Source: Paraburkholderia solitsugae
Lineage (GTDB): Bacteria; Pseudomonadota; Gammaproteobacteria; Burkholderiales; Burkholderiaceae
Length of the DNA: 34,750 nucleotides
Reading direction: 5' to 3'
Assembly: GCF_013177695.1 (NCBI RefSeq)
Contig: NZ_WOEY01000099.1
Coordinates: 1 to 34,750, forward strand
The notes beneath the pieces were generated by a model that was not told where the DNA came from, did no database searches, and was given only the letters and a program-made list of their open reading frames with translations. The translations under genes were made by a program, and so were the position numbers. This document shows positions 15,945 to 24,513 of this stretch, piece after piece (position 1 is the stretch's first letter; every line of letters begins with the position of its first letter).

Positions 15945-16874
15945 TCAAGTGGCCGGTTCGCGTGTCGCGCCCCCAGTCAGCGACACGATGAAATCGAAGA
16001 ATGCCCGCACCTTGGCCGGTGGATGATGCCGCGAAGGGTAGAGCGCATACAGCGGATAAACCTCGTCGCTCCAGTCGGGAAACAGTTCGACCAGTTTGCC
16101 GTTGGCGAGCAACGACTCGGCGCCGAGCGCGAGAATCTGCGCGACACCCTGGCCCGCGGTGCACACGCTATGCAAGGTGCCGACGTCGTTCACAGTCAAG
16201 CTGCCTTGCGGTGTAATCACCATCTTCTTGCGTCCGCGATGAAACTCCCAGCTGAACGGGTAACCCGTTAGCGGATCACGGAACTTGATGCATACGTGCT
16301 TGCCGCTTTCGAGTTCGGCCGGGCTCGCCGGATGTCCATGTTTCTTCAGATACGACGGCGCAGCCACGGTCAGAATCCGTGTGTCGAGCAGCTTGCGTGC
16401 AATCAGCGTTGACACCGGCGGGTCGCCGAAACGGATCGCAAGATCGAAACCGTCGGCGACCATATCGCCTAACTGGTCGCGCGTGATCAACTCGAGTTGC
16501 AGATCGGCATGTTTATCGATGAAGCCACCGAGCCGCGGCCCGAGCACGAGACGCGAAAAGAATGGGTCCATGTTCACGCGCAAACGTCCGCGAACCGCAG
16601 TCGCACCCTGAGCCGCCGAAGCGGCCGCTTCTTCGAGTCCACCGAGCAGCGGCACGATCTGTTCGTAAAAGCGCCGGCCTTCGTCCGTCAGCGTGACCGA
16701 GCGGGTGGTGCGGTCGAATAGCCGGATGCCGAGGCGTGCTTCGAGCCGTGCAACCGAACGGCTAACCCCGGATTGCGACATGTCGAGCGCTTCGCCAGCC
16801 GCCGCAAAACTGCCGCAGTCGACGATCGCCGTTAGCACGCCCATGCCGTTCAGCATGCGCTCGTCAAATGGCAT
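15945..16874 (-). CDS. LysR-family regulator (CrgA/DmlR type)
   Basis: 309 residues from ATG 16874. The winged HTH occupies ~1-65 (GVLTAIVDCGSFAAAGEAL, then SQSGVSRSVARLEARLGIRLF, DRTTRSVTLTDEG), followed by the effector-binding domain of the subgroup that includes CrgA and DmlR (VRGRLRVNMDPFF, DLAIRFGDPP, YLKKHGHPASPAEL). Genes of this subgroup usually sit divergently from an oxidoreductase gene. Here the divergent neighbour is only a short decayed dehydrogenase fragment (17127-17237), so the original target may have been lost. A palindrome at 16893-16902 lies just upstream and may be its autoregulatory site. Confidence 0.9.
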   Translation of the reverse strand: MPFDERMLNGMGVLTAIVDCGSFAAAGEALDMSQSGVSRSVARLEARLGIRLFDRTTRSVTLTDEGRRFYEQIVPLLGGLEEAAASAAQGATAVRGRLRVNMDPFFSRLVLGPRLGGFIDKHADLQLELITRDQLGDMVADGFDLAIRFGDPPVSTLIARKLLDTRILTVAAPSYLKKHGHPASPAELESGKHVCIKFRDPLTGYPFSWEFHRGRKKMVITPQGSLTVNDVGTLHSVCTAGQGVAQILALGAESLLANGKLVELFPDWSDEVYPLYALYPSRHHPPAKVRAFFDFIVSLTGGATREPAT

Positions 16875-16892
16875 CTGATATTCCTTTGTTAT

Positions 16893-16902
16893 GCATTAAT
16901 GC
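16893..16902. promoter_or_regulatory. Palindrome upstream of LysR gene
   Basis: GCATTAATGC is a perfect 10-bp palindrome 18 bp before the LysR start codon. A LysR self-regulation site is plausible but unproven. Confidence 0.4.
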
Positions 16903-17126
16903 CTGACATGCTAACGCGAAACACCGTTTTAATTCATGGGTCGGCGTCGGGAAACGCCGCCTGTCCGAGCGGATCGATGACGCTGCATCATGAGTGGAAT
17001 AACTGCCACGCCATCGCGTCAGGCGCCCGGTTGGCGCTAATCGTTATGCGTTCGCCTCATGCACGACGGAATGCGGTTCTCGTCATGCATCGGGCATCTT
17101 TGTGCTAAGCGACGGAGAACGTCATT

Positions 17127-17237
17127 ATGTCGCGAGCTTTTATTTGCGATTCCGTCGACGGCCTTGGTCAGATGGCCTCGCGTCTGCTCGTCGACGCGCG
17201 GCATCAAGTTGCAGGCGCCCTTGATCGAAGCGTGTGA
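17127..17237 (+). pseudogene. Decayed N-terminal fragment of a short-chain dehydrogenase
   Basis: An open frame of 36 codons begins at ATG 17127, with GGAG about 10 bases upstream. It reads like the first beta-alpha-beta unit of an SDR: MSRAFICDSVDGLG, then MASRLLVDARHQVAG. Family members typically have an ITGSxDGLG dinucleotide-binding loop, so the first loop glycine is lost here (TG replaced by CD) and the frame stops at TGA 17235-17237, long before a ~250-residue enzyme would end. It is divergent from the LysR gene at 15945-16874, the usual arrangement for LysR/SDR pairs. The remaining part of the 16875-17280 gap shows no other gene. Confidence 0.55.
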
Positions 17238-17280
17238 CGGATTGTCGGGCATCCGTTTTCCGGATTGAGCGTGGCTCTCT

Positions 17281-18759
17281 TCAGCGCCCCGCGCCTTGGG
17301 TCGCCTGGCCACGGACGTCGCGCGTGACGGGCGCCTCGTCGAGATGGCGAAACACCCATGCCGATACCAGCGTGATGACGCCCACGCAAACGAAGCTCAG
17401 TCGGAACCCGAGCGCCGCCGATCCCCATTGCGCCGAGAACAGATTCACCAGGCCGCCGCCGATCGAGACGCCCAGGCCGATCGCCAGCATCTGCACCATC
17501 GAAAAAAGGCTGTTGCCGCTGCCTGCATCCTCGTGCGAGAGGCCTTTGAGCGTGACGCTGTTCATCGCCGCGAATTGCATGGAGTTGGCGCCGCCGAACA
17601 CCGCCAGAATCACGATCTCGACGATGAGCGGCGTGCCGCGCGTAATCAATGCGAATGCAACGATCGCCGACCCCACGATCACCGTGTTGACGAGCAGGAA
17701 CGTGTCATAGCCATAGCGGCGCACGAGCGGCGCAATCCAGCGTTTGGTGAGGGTGCCGGCAAGCGCGGCGGGCAGCATCATCAGGCCGGAATGCAGCGGT
17801 GTGTAGCCGAGTTGCAATTGCAGCAGCAACGGCACGAGGAACGGTACGGCGCTCGAGCCGATGCGGCACACCAGGTTGCCGATCAGACCGACGCTGAAAT
17901 TCGGCTCGCTGAAGAGCGAGAGTTTGAAGAGCGGATTGCTGCGGCGCTTTGCGTGCGGAATGTAGGCGAGCGCGCTGACGACCGCGAGCGCGAAGAGACC
18001 CGCCGACCATGCCGCGCGGTGCGTCTCAACCGGCGCTTCGATGGACAGCGAAAACGCCATCATGCACAGCGACAACAGTCCACAGCCGACGAAGTCGAAT
18101 GGCGGCGCCTGGGTTTCGCCATGCGCCGGCAAAAACCGCTGCACCGCGTAGAGACCGATCGCGCCGATCGGCACATTGATCAGAAAGATCCAGTGCCACG
18201 TGATGGCCTCAACGAACCAGCCGCCGAGTGTCGGGCCGGCGATCGGCCCCAACTGGCCGGCAATCGAAATGAACGCGAGCGCCGACACGTATTGCTCGCT
18301 CGAGACGCTGCGCAGGACGGCGAGCCGTCCGATCGGCAACAGCATTGAGCCGCCCAGCCCTTGCAGGACCCGTGCCATCACCAGTTGGCCGAGCGTATGC
18401 GCGCTCGCGCAGCAGATCGATCCGAGCACGAACACGAGGATGGCCACGAAATACACGCGGCGCGTGCCGAAGCGGTCGGCGAGCCAGCCCGACGCGGGGG
18501 TGAGCATCGCCATCGTCAGCGTGTAGGCGACCACGATCGGCTGCATCGCGAGAGGCGCGACGTTGAGGCTGTGCGCAATCGACGGCAACGCGGTGTTGAC
18601 GATCGTAGTGTCGAGCGACTGCATGAAAAAGCCGGCGGCGACGATCCAGAGTAGCGCTGTCTGGGCGGAATCCTTGTTCATATTCAAATGAGCGATGGGG
18701 CGCTGGCGGGGACTGATCGGCGGCCCGTGCTCGAAACAATCGTTGGGGGGCTTCGTCAT
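17281..18759 (-). CDS. DHA2-family MFS efflux pump (EmrB/MdtD-like)
   Basis: About 492 residues from ATG 18759 (GAGGAT upstream); an internal ATG at 18681 would also retain all membrane helices. It has the fourteen-helix topology of the drug:H+ antiporter-2 family, with QSLDTTIVNTALPSIA in helix 1, WLADRFGTRRVY in loop 2-3 and the motif C-like GQLGPIAGPTLGGWF in helix 5. It should export small hydrophobic or toxic compounds using the proton gradient; the substrate is unknown. No membrane-fusion partner (EmrA type) is adjacent. It diverges from a LysR gene, and the dyad at 18807-18827 lies between them, so induction by a LysR ligand is likely. Confidence 0.9.
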   Translation of the reverse strand: MTKPPNDCFEHGPPISPRQRPIAHLNMNKDSAQTALLWIVAAGFFMQSLDTTIVNTALPSIAHSLNVAPLAMQPIVVAYTLTMAMLTPASGWLADRFGTRRVYFVAILVFVLGSICCASAHTLGQLVMARVLQGLGGSMLLPIGRLAVLRSVSSEQYVSALAFISIAGQLGPIAGPTLGGWFVEAITWHWIFLINVPIGAIGLYAVQRFLPAHGETQAPPFDFVGCGLLSLCMMAFSLSIEAPVETHRAAWSAGLFALAVVSALAYIPHAKRRSNPLFKLSLFSEPNFSVGLIGNLVCRIGSSAVPFLVPLLLQLQLGYTPLHSGLMMLPAALAGTLTKRWIAPLVRRYGYDTFLLVNTVIVGSAIVAFALITRGTPLIVEIVILAVFGGANSMQFAAMNSVTLKGLSHEDAGSGNSLFSMVQMLAIGLGVSIGGGLVNLFSAQWGSAALGFRLSFVCVGVITLVSAWVFRHLDEAPVTRDVRGQATQGAGR

Positions 18760-18806
18760 GATATTGACATCCTCGTCAATCGGGAACCCCACTGGGGGCG
18801 TTGACT

Positions 18807-18827
18807 GTTATCGACTTTGCCGATAAC
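18807..18827. promoter_or_regulatory. LysR operator: perfect 7-7-7 dyad
   Basis: GTTATCG-N7-CGATAAC is a perfect inverted repeat midway in the 85-bp gap between the divergent efflux and LysR genes. It contains T-N11-A (18811-18823) and ATC-N9-GAT, the consensus architecture of LysR-type binding sites. Confidence 0.8.
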
Positions 18828-18844
18828 CAGGGTCACAATGGAGC

Positions 18845-19705
18845 ATGCTCAATCCCATCTGGCTCAAGACCTTCACAACAGTCGCAGCCTGCCATAGCTT
18901 CACCGAGGCGGGGCGGCAACTCGACCTCACGCAATCGAGTGTCAGCGAACATATCCGCCGGCTCGAAGAGAGCGTGGGGCGGCGTTTGTTCGTGCGCGAC
19001 ACCCATTCGCTCGCGATGACCCCGGACGGCGAGGCCATGCTCGCGCACGCCAGCGTGATCCTGCAAGCACTCGCACGGGCCGAGTCGCAGTTTCGCGCGC
19101 CGCGTCTGAAAGGGCGCGTTCGGCTCGGTTCATCGGACGACGTCGCGCTCGGGCCGCTGCCCACCGTGCTGGCGGCGTTTCGCGACGCGCATCCTGATGT
19201 CGAGCTGGAAATCACGATCGGTATGACCGGCAAGCTGTATGAGTTGCTGGACGCCGGGTCGATCGATCTGCTGGTCGGTAAGCGGCGTCTGGGCGACCGC
19301 CGCGGTGTGCCGCTCTTCACGGGGCGGCTGGAGTGGTTGGCTCGCATCGGCACGCGTGTCGATCTCAGCCAGCCCTTGCCGCTGATTCTGGTCGCCGAGC
19401 CGAGCGTGACGCGAGCGGTGGTGCTCGATGCGCTCGCCGAAGCCGGTTTCAGCTGGCAGGTGGTGTGCACGAGCAGCAGTCACGCGGGCTGCATTGCGGC
19501 CGCGCGCGGTGGGCTCGGCATTACGGTTCGTCCACAATATCTGGCCGCACGGGGCCTGGCGCCGCCGCTCAACGCCGCCAGTCTGCCGACACTGCCCTCG
19601 GTGGAATTTATCGCGCTGGCCGCCAAACGGCTTAGCCGTCCGGCGGGCACGTTGCTGCAATTGCTGCACGACAGCGATTTGCGCGGGTCGTGGATTGGTG
19701 AGTGA
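18845..19705 (+). CDS. LysR-family regulator, divergent to efflux pump
   Basis: 286 residues from ATG 18845. The HTH domain covers ~1-60 (WLKTFTTVAACHSFTEAGRQL, then SQSSVSEHIRRLEESVGRRLF style helix). The effector domain has VRLGSSDDVALGPLPTVLAAF, DLLVGKRRLGDRRGVPLF and GGLGITVRPQYLA. The gene is divergent from the DHA2 pump gene, with an ideal LysR dyad between them, so it probably activates or represses the pump in response to a ligand. The gene is followed at once by a fragment of an adenosine deaminase on the opposite strand, suggesting a rearrangement breakpoint just downstream of its stop codon. Confidence 0.9.
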   Translation: MLNPIWLKTFTTVAACHSFTEAGRQLDLTQSSVSEHIRRLEESVGRRLFVRDTHSLAMTPDGEAMLAHASVILQALARAESQFRAPRLKGRVRLGSSDDVALGPLPTVLAAFRDAHPDVELEITIGMTGKLYELLDAGSIDLLVGKRRLGDRRGVPLFTGRLEWLARIGTRVDLSQPLPLILVAEPSVTRAVVLDALAEAGFSWQVVCTSSSHAGCIAAARGGLGITVRPQYLAARGLAPPLNAASLPTLPSVEFIALAAKRLSRPAGTLLQLLHDSDLRGSWIGE

Positions 19706-19716
19706 ATCCCTGCGGC

Positions 19717-19926
19717 GTCTCGAATCGCGGTGACGATGGTCGTTTGCGCATCCGCATAGGGAATCTTCGAGACGCGCACCGTACTGGTAGGATTCCAGAA
19801 TAATTCACTGTGGCGCACTTGGTGCGCGACGGAATCGGCGAGATATTCGTAGGCGACGCGATGCAGGTCGTCTGCCTGCGTGAGCAGAAGCTCGTCGAGC
19901 ATACCAACGAAGCTTCCGTCGACCAC
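19717..19926 (-). pseudogene. Internal fragment of an adenosine deaminase-like gene
   Basis: The minus strand encodes about 70 residues resembling the first third of a Burkholderia-type adenosine deaminase: MLDELLLTQADDLHRVAYEY, then SVAHQVRHSELFWNPTSTV and VSKIPYADAQTTIVTAIRDA. The expected N-terminal metal-binding HxH motif and all later catalytic segments are missing, and the similarity stops near 19717, just beyond the LysR stop codon. It is therefore a truncated remnant. The assignment rests on remembered family patterns (AEFFWNPTGT...SGIPY). The rest of the 19706-20064 gap is an AT-rich promoter region for the chemoreceptor gene. Confidence 0.6.
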
Positions 19927-20029
19927 TGGCGAAACAGGGCTTGCGTGCCTGTTGCGCGTTTGCCGCGCCTCGCGAATTTAATTTTTTACTGCCAGGGCGA
20001 ATCGCTATACTTTCCATATACGGTTATAT

Positions 20030-20045
20030 GTTCCATATGAGGAAC
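20030..20045. promoter_or_regulatory. GTTCC-N6-GGAAC inverted repeat upstream of chemoreceptor
   Basis: A perfect 5-bp inverted repeat with a 6-bp AT-rich centre lies 19 bp before the chemoreceptor start, immediately after a similar half-site TTCCATATACGG at 20012-20023. The form resembles operators of IclR-type regulators; that assignment is from memory and no such regulator gene is in the window. Confidence 0.55.
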
Positions 20046-20064
20046 AAATACTGCAAAAACCACG

Positions 20065-21639
20065 ATGACCAAGAACCTGACCATCAATCTACGGATCGCG
20101 ATCACCATCGCGTTTCTCGGCGTGCTGCTGATTGCCACCGGCGCGCTCGGCATTCTCGGGATGAACGAAAGCAACGAGGCGCAGCGTGAGGCGTACACGG
20201 TGCATTTCGCCTCGGTCGTAGCGCTCGGCAAGTCGGGCACCGCAATGTCACGCGCGCGCTTCGGGCTCGACTGGGCGATGAGCAACCCGCATTCGCCGCA
20301 ACTGGGCGCGCAACTCGACCGCGCCCGCATGCTGCTCGCCGATTCCGACACGTGGTGGAACAGCTTCCGTGATCTGCCGAAAACGCCCGATCTGCAACGC
20401 CTCACCGACGATCTCGACGCGAAGCGCACCGCCGTGCGGCGTGACGGCATCGACAAGCTGGTCGATGCGATCCGCACGGGCGACGCGAGCTGGATGGACG
20501 AAAGCCGCGCGAATCATCTGATTGGCCTTTACACGGCGATGAACACGAGTCAGGGCGCGCTGGAGGACTATCTGAATCAGCAGGCGAGCGATGCGAGAGA
20601 GCGCTCAGCCACGCTGTTTCACACGCTGCTGGTTGCGTGTATCGGCAGCATTCTGGTGGGTCTGACGGTGGCGTTCGTCAGCTGGCGCACGTTGCGTCGC
20701 GCGATCATGGGACCGCTGAACGACGCGCTGCGGCAGTTCGATGCCATCGCCGCCGGCGAATTGACCACGCACGTGCCCATTCGCTCGAACGACGAAATGG
20801 CGACACTGCTGCGCGGTGTCGCCTCGATGCAGGACAAGCTCGGCGCGACCGTCACCACCGTACGCGCCGGGTCGCACTCGATTGCTTCGTCGACACAGCA
20901 GATCGCCGCGGGCAATCTCGATCTGTCGCAACGCACGGAAGAGCAGGCAGCGTCGCTGGAGGAAACCGCGGCAGCGATGGAACAGCTCACGTCGACCGTA
21001 CAACTTAACGCAGAGAACGCGCATCACGCGAGCGAGCTGGCGCTGCGCGCTTCGGAGATGGCCGCGCGTGGACGCAGTTCGGTCGGCAGCATGGTCGAGA
21101 CGATGCGCGTGATTCACGCGGGTTCGTCGAAGATGACCGGCATCATTACCGCGATTGAAGGTATCGCGTTTCAGACCAACATCCTCGCGCTGAACGCGGC
21201 CGTCGAAGCCGCCCGCGCGGGTGAAGAAGGACGCGGCTTCGCCGTGGTGGCGGGCGAGGTGCGCAGTCTCGCGCAGCGTTCCGCGGCTGCAGCGAAGGAA
21301 ATTGGCACGCTGATCGCGGAATCGACTTCGCGTGTCGAGAGCGGCGCAGGGCTCGTCAATGAAGCGGGCGATACGATGCAGGAAATCGAAGCGGCAATCG
21401 CGCGCGTGGCACGGATCGCCGGCGAGATTGCCGCGGCCTCGAAGGAGCAGAGCGAAGGCATCAAACAGGTGAGCCTCGCTGTTACGCAGATGGATGAGGT
21501 CACGCAGCACAACGCCGCGCTGGTCGAAGAGAGTGCGGCGACCGCAAACTCGCTGGCGGATCAGGCGCGGCAGTTGAGCGAATTGACCGCGGCTTTTAAA
21601 GTTTCCCGCGAGGCGGCACTGCGTGAGCCGGCGTTCTGA
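20065..21639 (+). CDS. Methyl-accepting chemotaxis protein
   Basis: 524 residues from ATG 20065. Transmembrane segment 1 is at ~10-32, a periplasmic four-helix-type sensor domain at ~33-183 and transmembrane segment 2 at ~184-206. A HAMP domain follows at ~207-262 and then the long signalling coiled coil. The conserved hairpin tip EGIAFQTNILALNAAVEAAR and GEEGRGFAVVAGEVRSLAQRS lie at ~365-405. Methylation-type Glu/Gln pairs are present on both sides (RTEEQAASLEETAAAMEQL). There is no C-terminal NWETF-like tether for CheR/CheB. It would sense a small ligand, often an amino acid or organic acid in this Tar-like class, and signal to CheA. It stands alone, with an inverted-repeat operator candidate directly upstream. 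Confidence 0.93.
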   Translation: MTKNLTINLRIAITIAFLGVLLIATGALGILGMNESNEAQREAYTVHFASVVALGKSGTAMSRARFGLDWAMSNPHSPQLGAQLDRARMLLADSDTWWNSFRDLPKTPDLQRLTDDLDAKRTAVRRDGIDKLVDAIRTGDASWMDESRANHLIGLYTAMNTSQGALEDYLNQQASDARERSATLFHTLLVACIGSILVGLTVAFVSWRTLRRAIMGPLNDALRQFDAIAAGELTTHVPIRSNDEMATLLRGVASMQDKLGATVTTVRAGSHSIASSTQQIAAGNLDLSQRTEEQAASLEETAAAMEQLTSTVQLNAENAHHASELALRASEMAARGRSSVGSMVETMRVIHAGSSKMTGIITAIEGIAFQTNILALNAAVEAARAGEEGRGFAVVAGEVRSLAQRSAAAAKEIGTLIAESTSRVESGAGLVNEAGDTMQEIEAAIARVARIAGEIAAASKEQSEGIKQVSLAVTQMDEVTQHNAALVEESAATANSLADQARQLSELTAAFKVSREAALREPAF

Positions 21640-21741
21640 GGACTGCTGAAACCAAGCGTCCTTACCGCTTGTAATGGCATCGTTGCCGGGCTCCGGGCGA
21701 TTCTGTATGGTGCATCATCGACCTACCAGAAGAGATCCCGA

Positions 21742-22791
21742 ATGACGGCCGCCGCAGACCAACTTCCGCAACCGGTTCGCTCCGATGTCCTGATCGTCGG
21801 CGCCGGCCCCGTGGGCCTCTTTGCCGCTTTCGAAGCGGGTGTGATCGGCCTGTCATGCCAGATTGTCGATGGGCTCGACAAGGTGGGCGGGCAGTGCATT
21901 GAGCTCTACCCGGACAAGCCAATCTACGACATTCCCGCGATTCCCTCATGTACCGCGCGCGAACTGGTCGAGCGTTTGATGGCGCAATGCAAGCCGTTCG
22001 ATGTACCGATCCATCTCGAGCAGCGGGTCGAGTCGGTCGAGCAGCGCGACGATGGGCGCTGGACCGTGCGCACCGACCGCGGCCTCATATTCGACGTGGC
22101 GGCGATTCTGCTTGCCGCCGGGAATGGTGCATTTGTCCCGCAAAAGCTGACGCTTGCCGAAGCGGTGCCGTTGGAATCGCGTCACGTGCACTACAGCGTG
22201 CCACGTCTCGCCGATTTTGCCGACAAGATGGTGGTCGTGGCCGGCGGCGGCGATTCCGCGCTCGACTGGGCGTTGGCGTTGCGCAAGGTGGCGCGGCGCG
22301 TAACGCTGGTGCATCGGCGCAACGGCTTCAGCGCGGCTGATTCGAGCGTCGAGTTGATGCGGCGGGCGGTCGAGGCCGGGGAGATGGACTTCATCGTCGG
22401 CGCAATTTCGGGGCTCAACGTCGAGGCCGATACGTTGAAATCGATCGCGCTGCGGCATATCGAAGGCGAAACACAGCTCGAAACCGAGCATCTCGTCGTG
22501 CTGTACGGATTGGTCGCCGATCTTGGACCGATCGCGAAGTGGAATCTGTCGATCCACGCTGGCCGCGTCGACGTGGATACGTCCAACTATGAAAGCTCGC
22601 GCCCCGGCATCTTCGCGGTCGGCGACATCGCCAACTATCCGAACAAGCAGAAGCTGATTCTGTCCGGTTTTCACGAGGCGTCGCTGGCGCTGCGCAAGGC
22701 GTACGCGTACGCCTATCCGGAGAAAAAGCGGGTGCACGTCCATTCCAGTTACGACGCGAAGCTGGCGGAAAAGGTCGCCGCGGCGGGGTGA
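21742..22791 (+). CDS. Ferredoxin/flavodoxin-NADP+ reductase, thioredoxin-reductase-like type
   Basis: A 349-residue flavoprotein, typical length for the YumC-like (type 2) ferredoxin-NADP reductases. The FAD-binding Rossmann motif is VGAGPVGLFAAFEAG (~19-33), the NADPH-binding motif AGGGDSALDWALAL near 166-179, and the second FAD segment GIFAVGDIANYPNKQKLILSGFHEA near the C-terminus. The redox CxxC of thioredoxin reductases is absent, and the VGGQC and IYDIPAIP segments match the FNR subgroup. It should pass electrons between NADPH and ferredoxin or flavodoxin in the cytoplasm. It is monocistronic, 102 bp after the chemoreceptor gene. Confidence 0.92.
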   Translation: MTAAADQLPQPVRSDVLIVGAGPVGLFAAFEAGVIGLSCQIVDGLDKVGGQCIELYPDKPIYDIPAIPSCTARELVERLMAQCKPFDVPIHLEQRVESVEQRDDGRWTVRTDRGLIFDVAAILLAAGNGAFVPQKLTLAEAVPLESRHVHYSVPRLADFADKMVVVAGGGDSALDWALALRKVARRVTLVHRRNGFSAADSSVELMRRAVEAGEMDFIVGAISGLNVEADTLKSIALRHIEGETQLETEHLVVLYGLVADLGPIAKWNLSIHAGRVDVDTSNYESSRPGIFAVGDIANYPNKQKLILSGFHEASLALRKAYAYAYPEKKRVHVHSSYDAKLAEKVAAAG

Positions 22792-22880
22792 AGGTTCGGC
22801 AACGTGTCGCAGTCTGCTGCTGATTGTGTGTCAGCGGCGGGGTCCGCGTGATCCTGAAGAAGGCTCGAAAAGGCGAGACT

Positions 22881-24278
22881 TTACCCTCGACCGCCTCGCG
22901 AGATATCTTCACCGGCACGATGCGGCATGCGCAGCGTCACAGGAATCGACGCGAACGAGCACAAGCCCACCACCAGAAACGCCGGCCAGAAATCCGACCA
23001 CGTGATGCCCGGATGGCCGTGCAGCACGCGCGAAATCTGCAGCACGATACCGCCTATCGTCACGCCGAGGCCGAGCGACATCTGCTGCACGACGCTGCCG
23101 AGACTCGTTGCGCGCCCCACATCGCGGCTGGCGATTTCCGCGTAAGTCAGTGAGTTGAGACTCGTGAATTGCAGCGCGGGGAAGAAGCCGCCCAGCAATA
23201 CGACGAACCAGATGATCCAGGTCGGCGTGCCGGGGAAAAACAGTCCGCACGCCGCGATCGCTATCCCTGAGAGCGCCGCGTTCACCACCAGCACCGAACG
23301 GAAGCCGAACCGATGCAGCACGCGCGAGGCGAACGTGCGCATGAACATGCCGCCGAACGCCGATGCGCACGTAATCAGGCCGGACTCGAACGCGCTCATG
23401 CCGTGTCCTTCCTGCAGCATCAACGGCAGCAGAAAGGGCAGCGCGCCGAGGCCGATGCGAAACAACGATCCGCCGAGCACGCTCGCCTGGAAAGTCGGCA
23501 CCTTGAAAAAGCGCAGATCGAGCAACGGAAATTCGACGCGCTGCGCGTACACGACGTAGCCGAGAAGCAGAACGGCGCCGCTCGCGCACATGCCGAACGC
23601 GTTCTGATTCGAAATGAGCTCGCCACCCACCAGCGACAGTCCGAGCAGAAGCAACACCGCGCCGGCCGCCGACAGAAAGAAGCCGATCCAGTCGAGCGGC
23701 CCAGGATCCGGTTCGCGTGTGTTGGCGATATAACGGTTGGTCAGATAGATACCGAGAATACCGATCGGCACATTGATGAAGAAGATCAGGCGCCAGTGCA
23801 GATAGGTGGTGATGAAGCCGCCGAGCAGCGGCCCGGCTGCCGGTCCAAGCAACGCGGGGACGCTCAGATAGTTCATCGCGCGGATGAAGTCGGACTTGTG
23901 GACCACGCGGAAGATGATGATCCGTCCGACCGGGACCATCATCGCGCCGCCGACGCCTTGCACGAAACGGGCGAGGGTGAAGGTGGCCAGCGAGTTCGAC
24001 GCGGCGCACAGGAGCGAGCCGGTCACGAAGATGCCGATTGCCGTGCGGAAAATCGTGCGTGCGCCGAAACGATCCGCAAGCCAGCCGCATACCGGGATAA
24101 ACACGCCGAGACCCAGCACGTAGCTCGTCACCGCGATTTTCAGCGTGACCGGATCGCGCCCGAAGTCGCGCGCCATGGCGGGCAGGGCGGTGACGATCAC
24201 ATTCGCATCGACGCTTTCCATGAACATCGCGCACGCGACGATCAGAGGCGCAATCAGAGCTTTCTCGACGACGGTCAT
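22881..24278 (-). CDS. DHA2-family MFS efflux pump (second)
   Basis: 465 residues from ATG 24278, with about fourteen membrane helices. Motifs include ESVDANVIVTALPAMA in helix 1, GWLADRFGARTIFR in loop 2-3, VQGVGGAMMVPVGR and the motif C-like LLGPAAGPLLGGF. It is related to, but clearly distinct from, the pump at 17281-18759. An EmrA-like partner and a divergent regulator gene are both absent. The substrate is unknown. The gene converges on the ferredoxin-NADP reductase gene, with 89 bp between the stops. No strong ribosome binding site is visible before the start. Confidence 0.88.
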   Translation of the reverse strand: MTVVEKALIAPLIVACAMFMESVDANVIVTALPAMARDFGRDPVTLKIAVTSYVLGLGVFIPVCGWLADRFGARTIFRTAIGIFVTGSLLCAASNSLATFTLARFVQGVGGAMMVPVGRIIIFRVVHKSDFIRAMNYLSVPALLGPAAGPLLGGFITTYLHWRLIFFINVPIGILGIYLTNRYIANTREPDPGPLDWIGFFLSAAGAVLLLLGLSLVGGELISNQNAFGMCASGAVLLLGYVVYAQRVEFPLLDLRFFKVPTFQASVLGGSLFRIGLGALPFLLPLMLQEGHGMSAFESGLITCASAFGGMFMRTFASRVLHRFGFRSVLVVNAALSGIAIAACGLFFPGTPTWIIWFVVLLGGFFPALQFTSLNSLTYAEIASRDVGRATSLGSVVQQMSLGLGVTIGGIVLQISRVLHGHPGITWSDFWPAFLVVGLCSFASIPVTLRMPHRAGEDISRGGRG

Positions 24279-24444
24279 GGGGAGCGGGCGGTCTGCGCGG
24301 GCTGGTCGCAGGCAAAGGGGCCATTATTGCACCTGTACGGTGCGGATGGTTAATAGTGCGCCGCCGGGTGCCGCCCCTTTTTGAGATTGCGTGGATCGCG
24401 GACGTGACCGTCGCGCAACATGGCGACGACATTATTGATATTTG

Positions 24445-24472
24445 TTGCAGTGCGGGATGAGAGGGCTATAAT
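24445..24472 (+). promoter_or_regulatory. Sigma70-type promoter for the 50-residue gene
   Basis: TTGCAG (-35, 24445-24450) and TATAAT (-10, 24467-24472) are separated by 16 bp. The -10 hexamer is a perfect consensus. Transcription would start near 24479. Confidence 0.72.
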
Positions 24473-24480
24473 CGGGTTAT

Positions 24481-24490
24481 TACCTAGGTA
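24481..24490. promoter_or_regulatory. Palindrome at the predicted transcription start
   Basis: TACCTAGGTA is a perfect 10-bp palindrome just downstream of the -10 box, where a bound repressor would block transcription. The regulator is unknown. Confidence 0.45.
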
Positions 24491-24513
24491 TAAACACTAT
24501 ACAGGAGCCCACC

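Noticed and set aside
17037..17312. 91-codon open frame on the minus strand upstream of the dehydrogenase remnant
   Set aside because: Overlaps both the efflux gene end and the remnant in other frames; no ribosome binding site or motif.
17296..18348. 350-codon open frame antisense to the first DHA2 pump gene
   Set aside because: Extremely charged Arg/Glu/His/Gln-rich text, a known artefact of reading membrane-protein genes backwards.
22909..24432. 507-codon and 346-codon open frames overlapping the second DHA2 pump gene
   Set aside because: Arg/His-rich low-complexity text in other frames; the pump frame has all family motifs.
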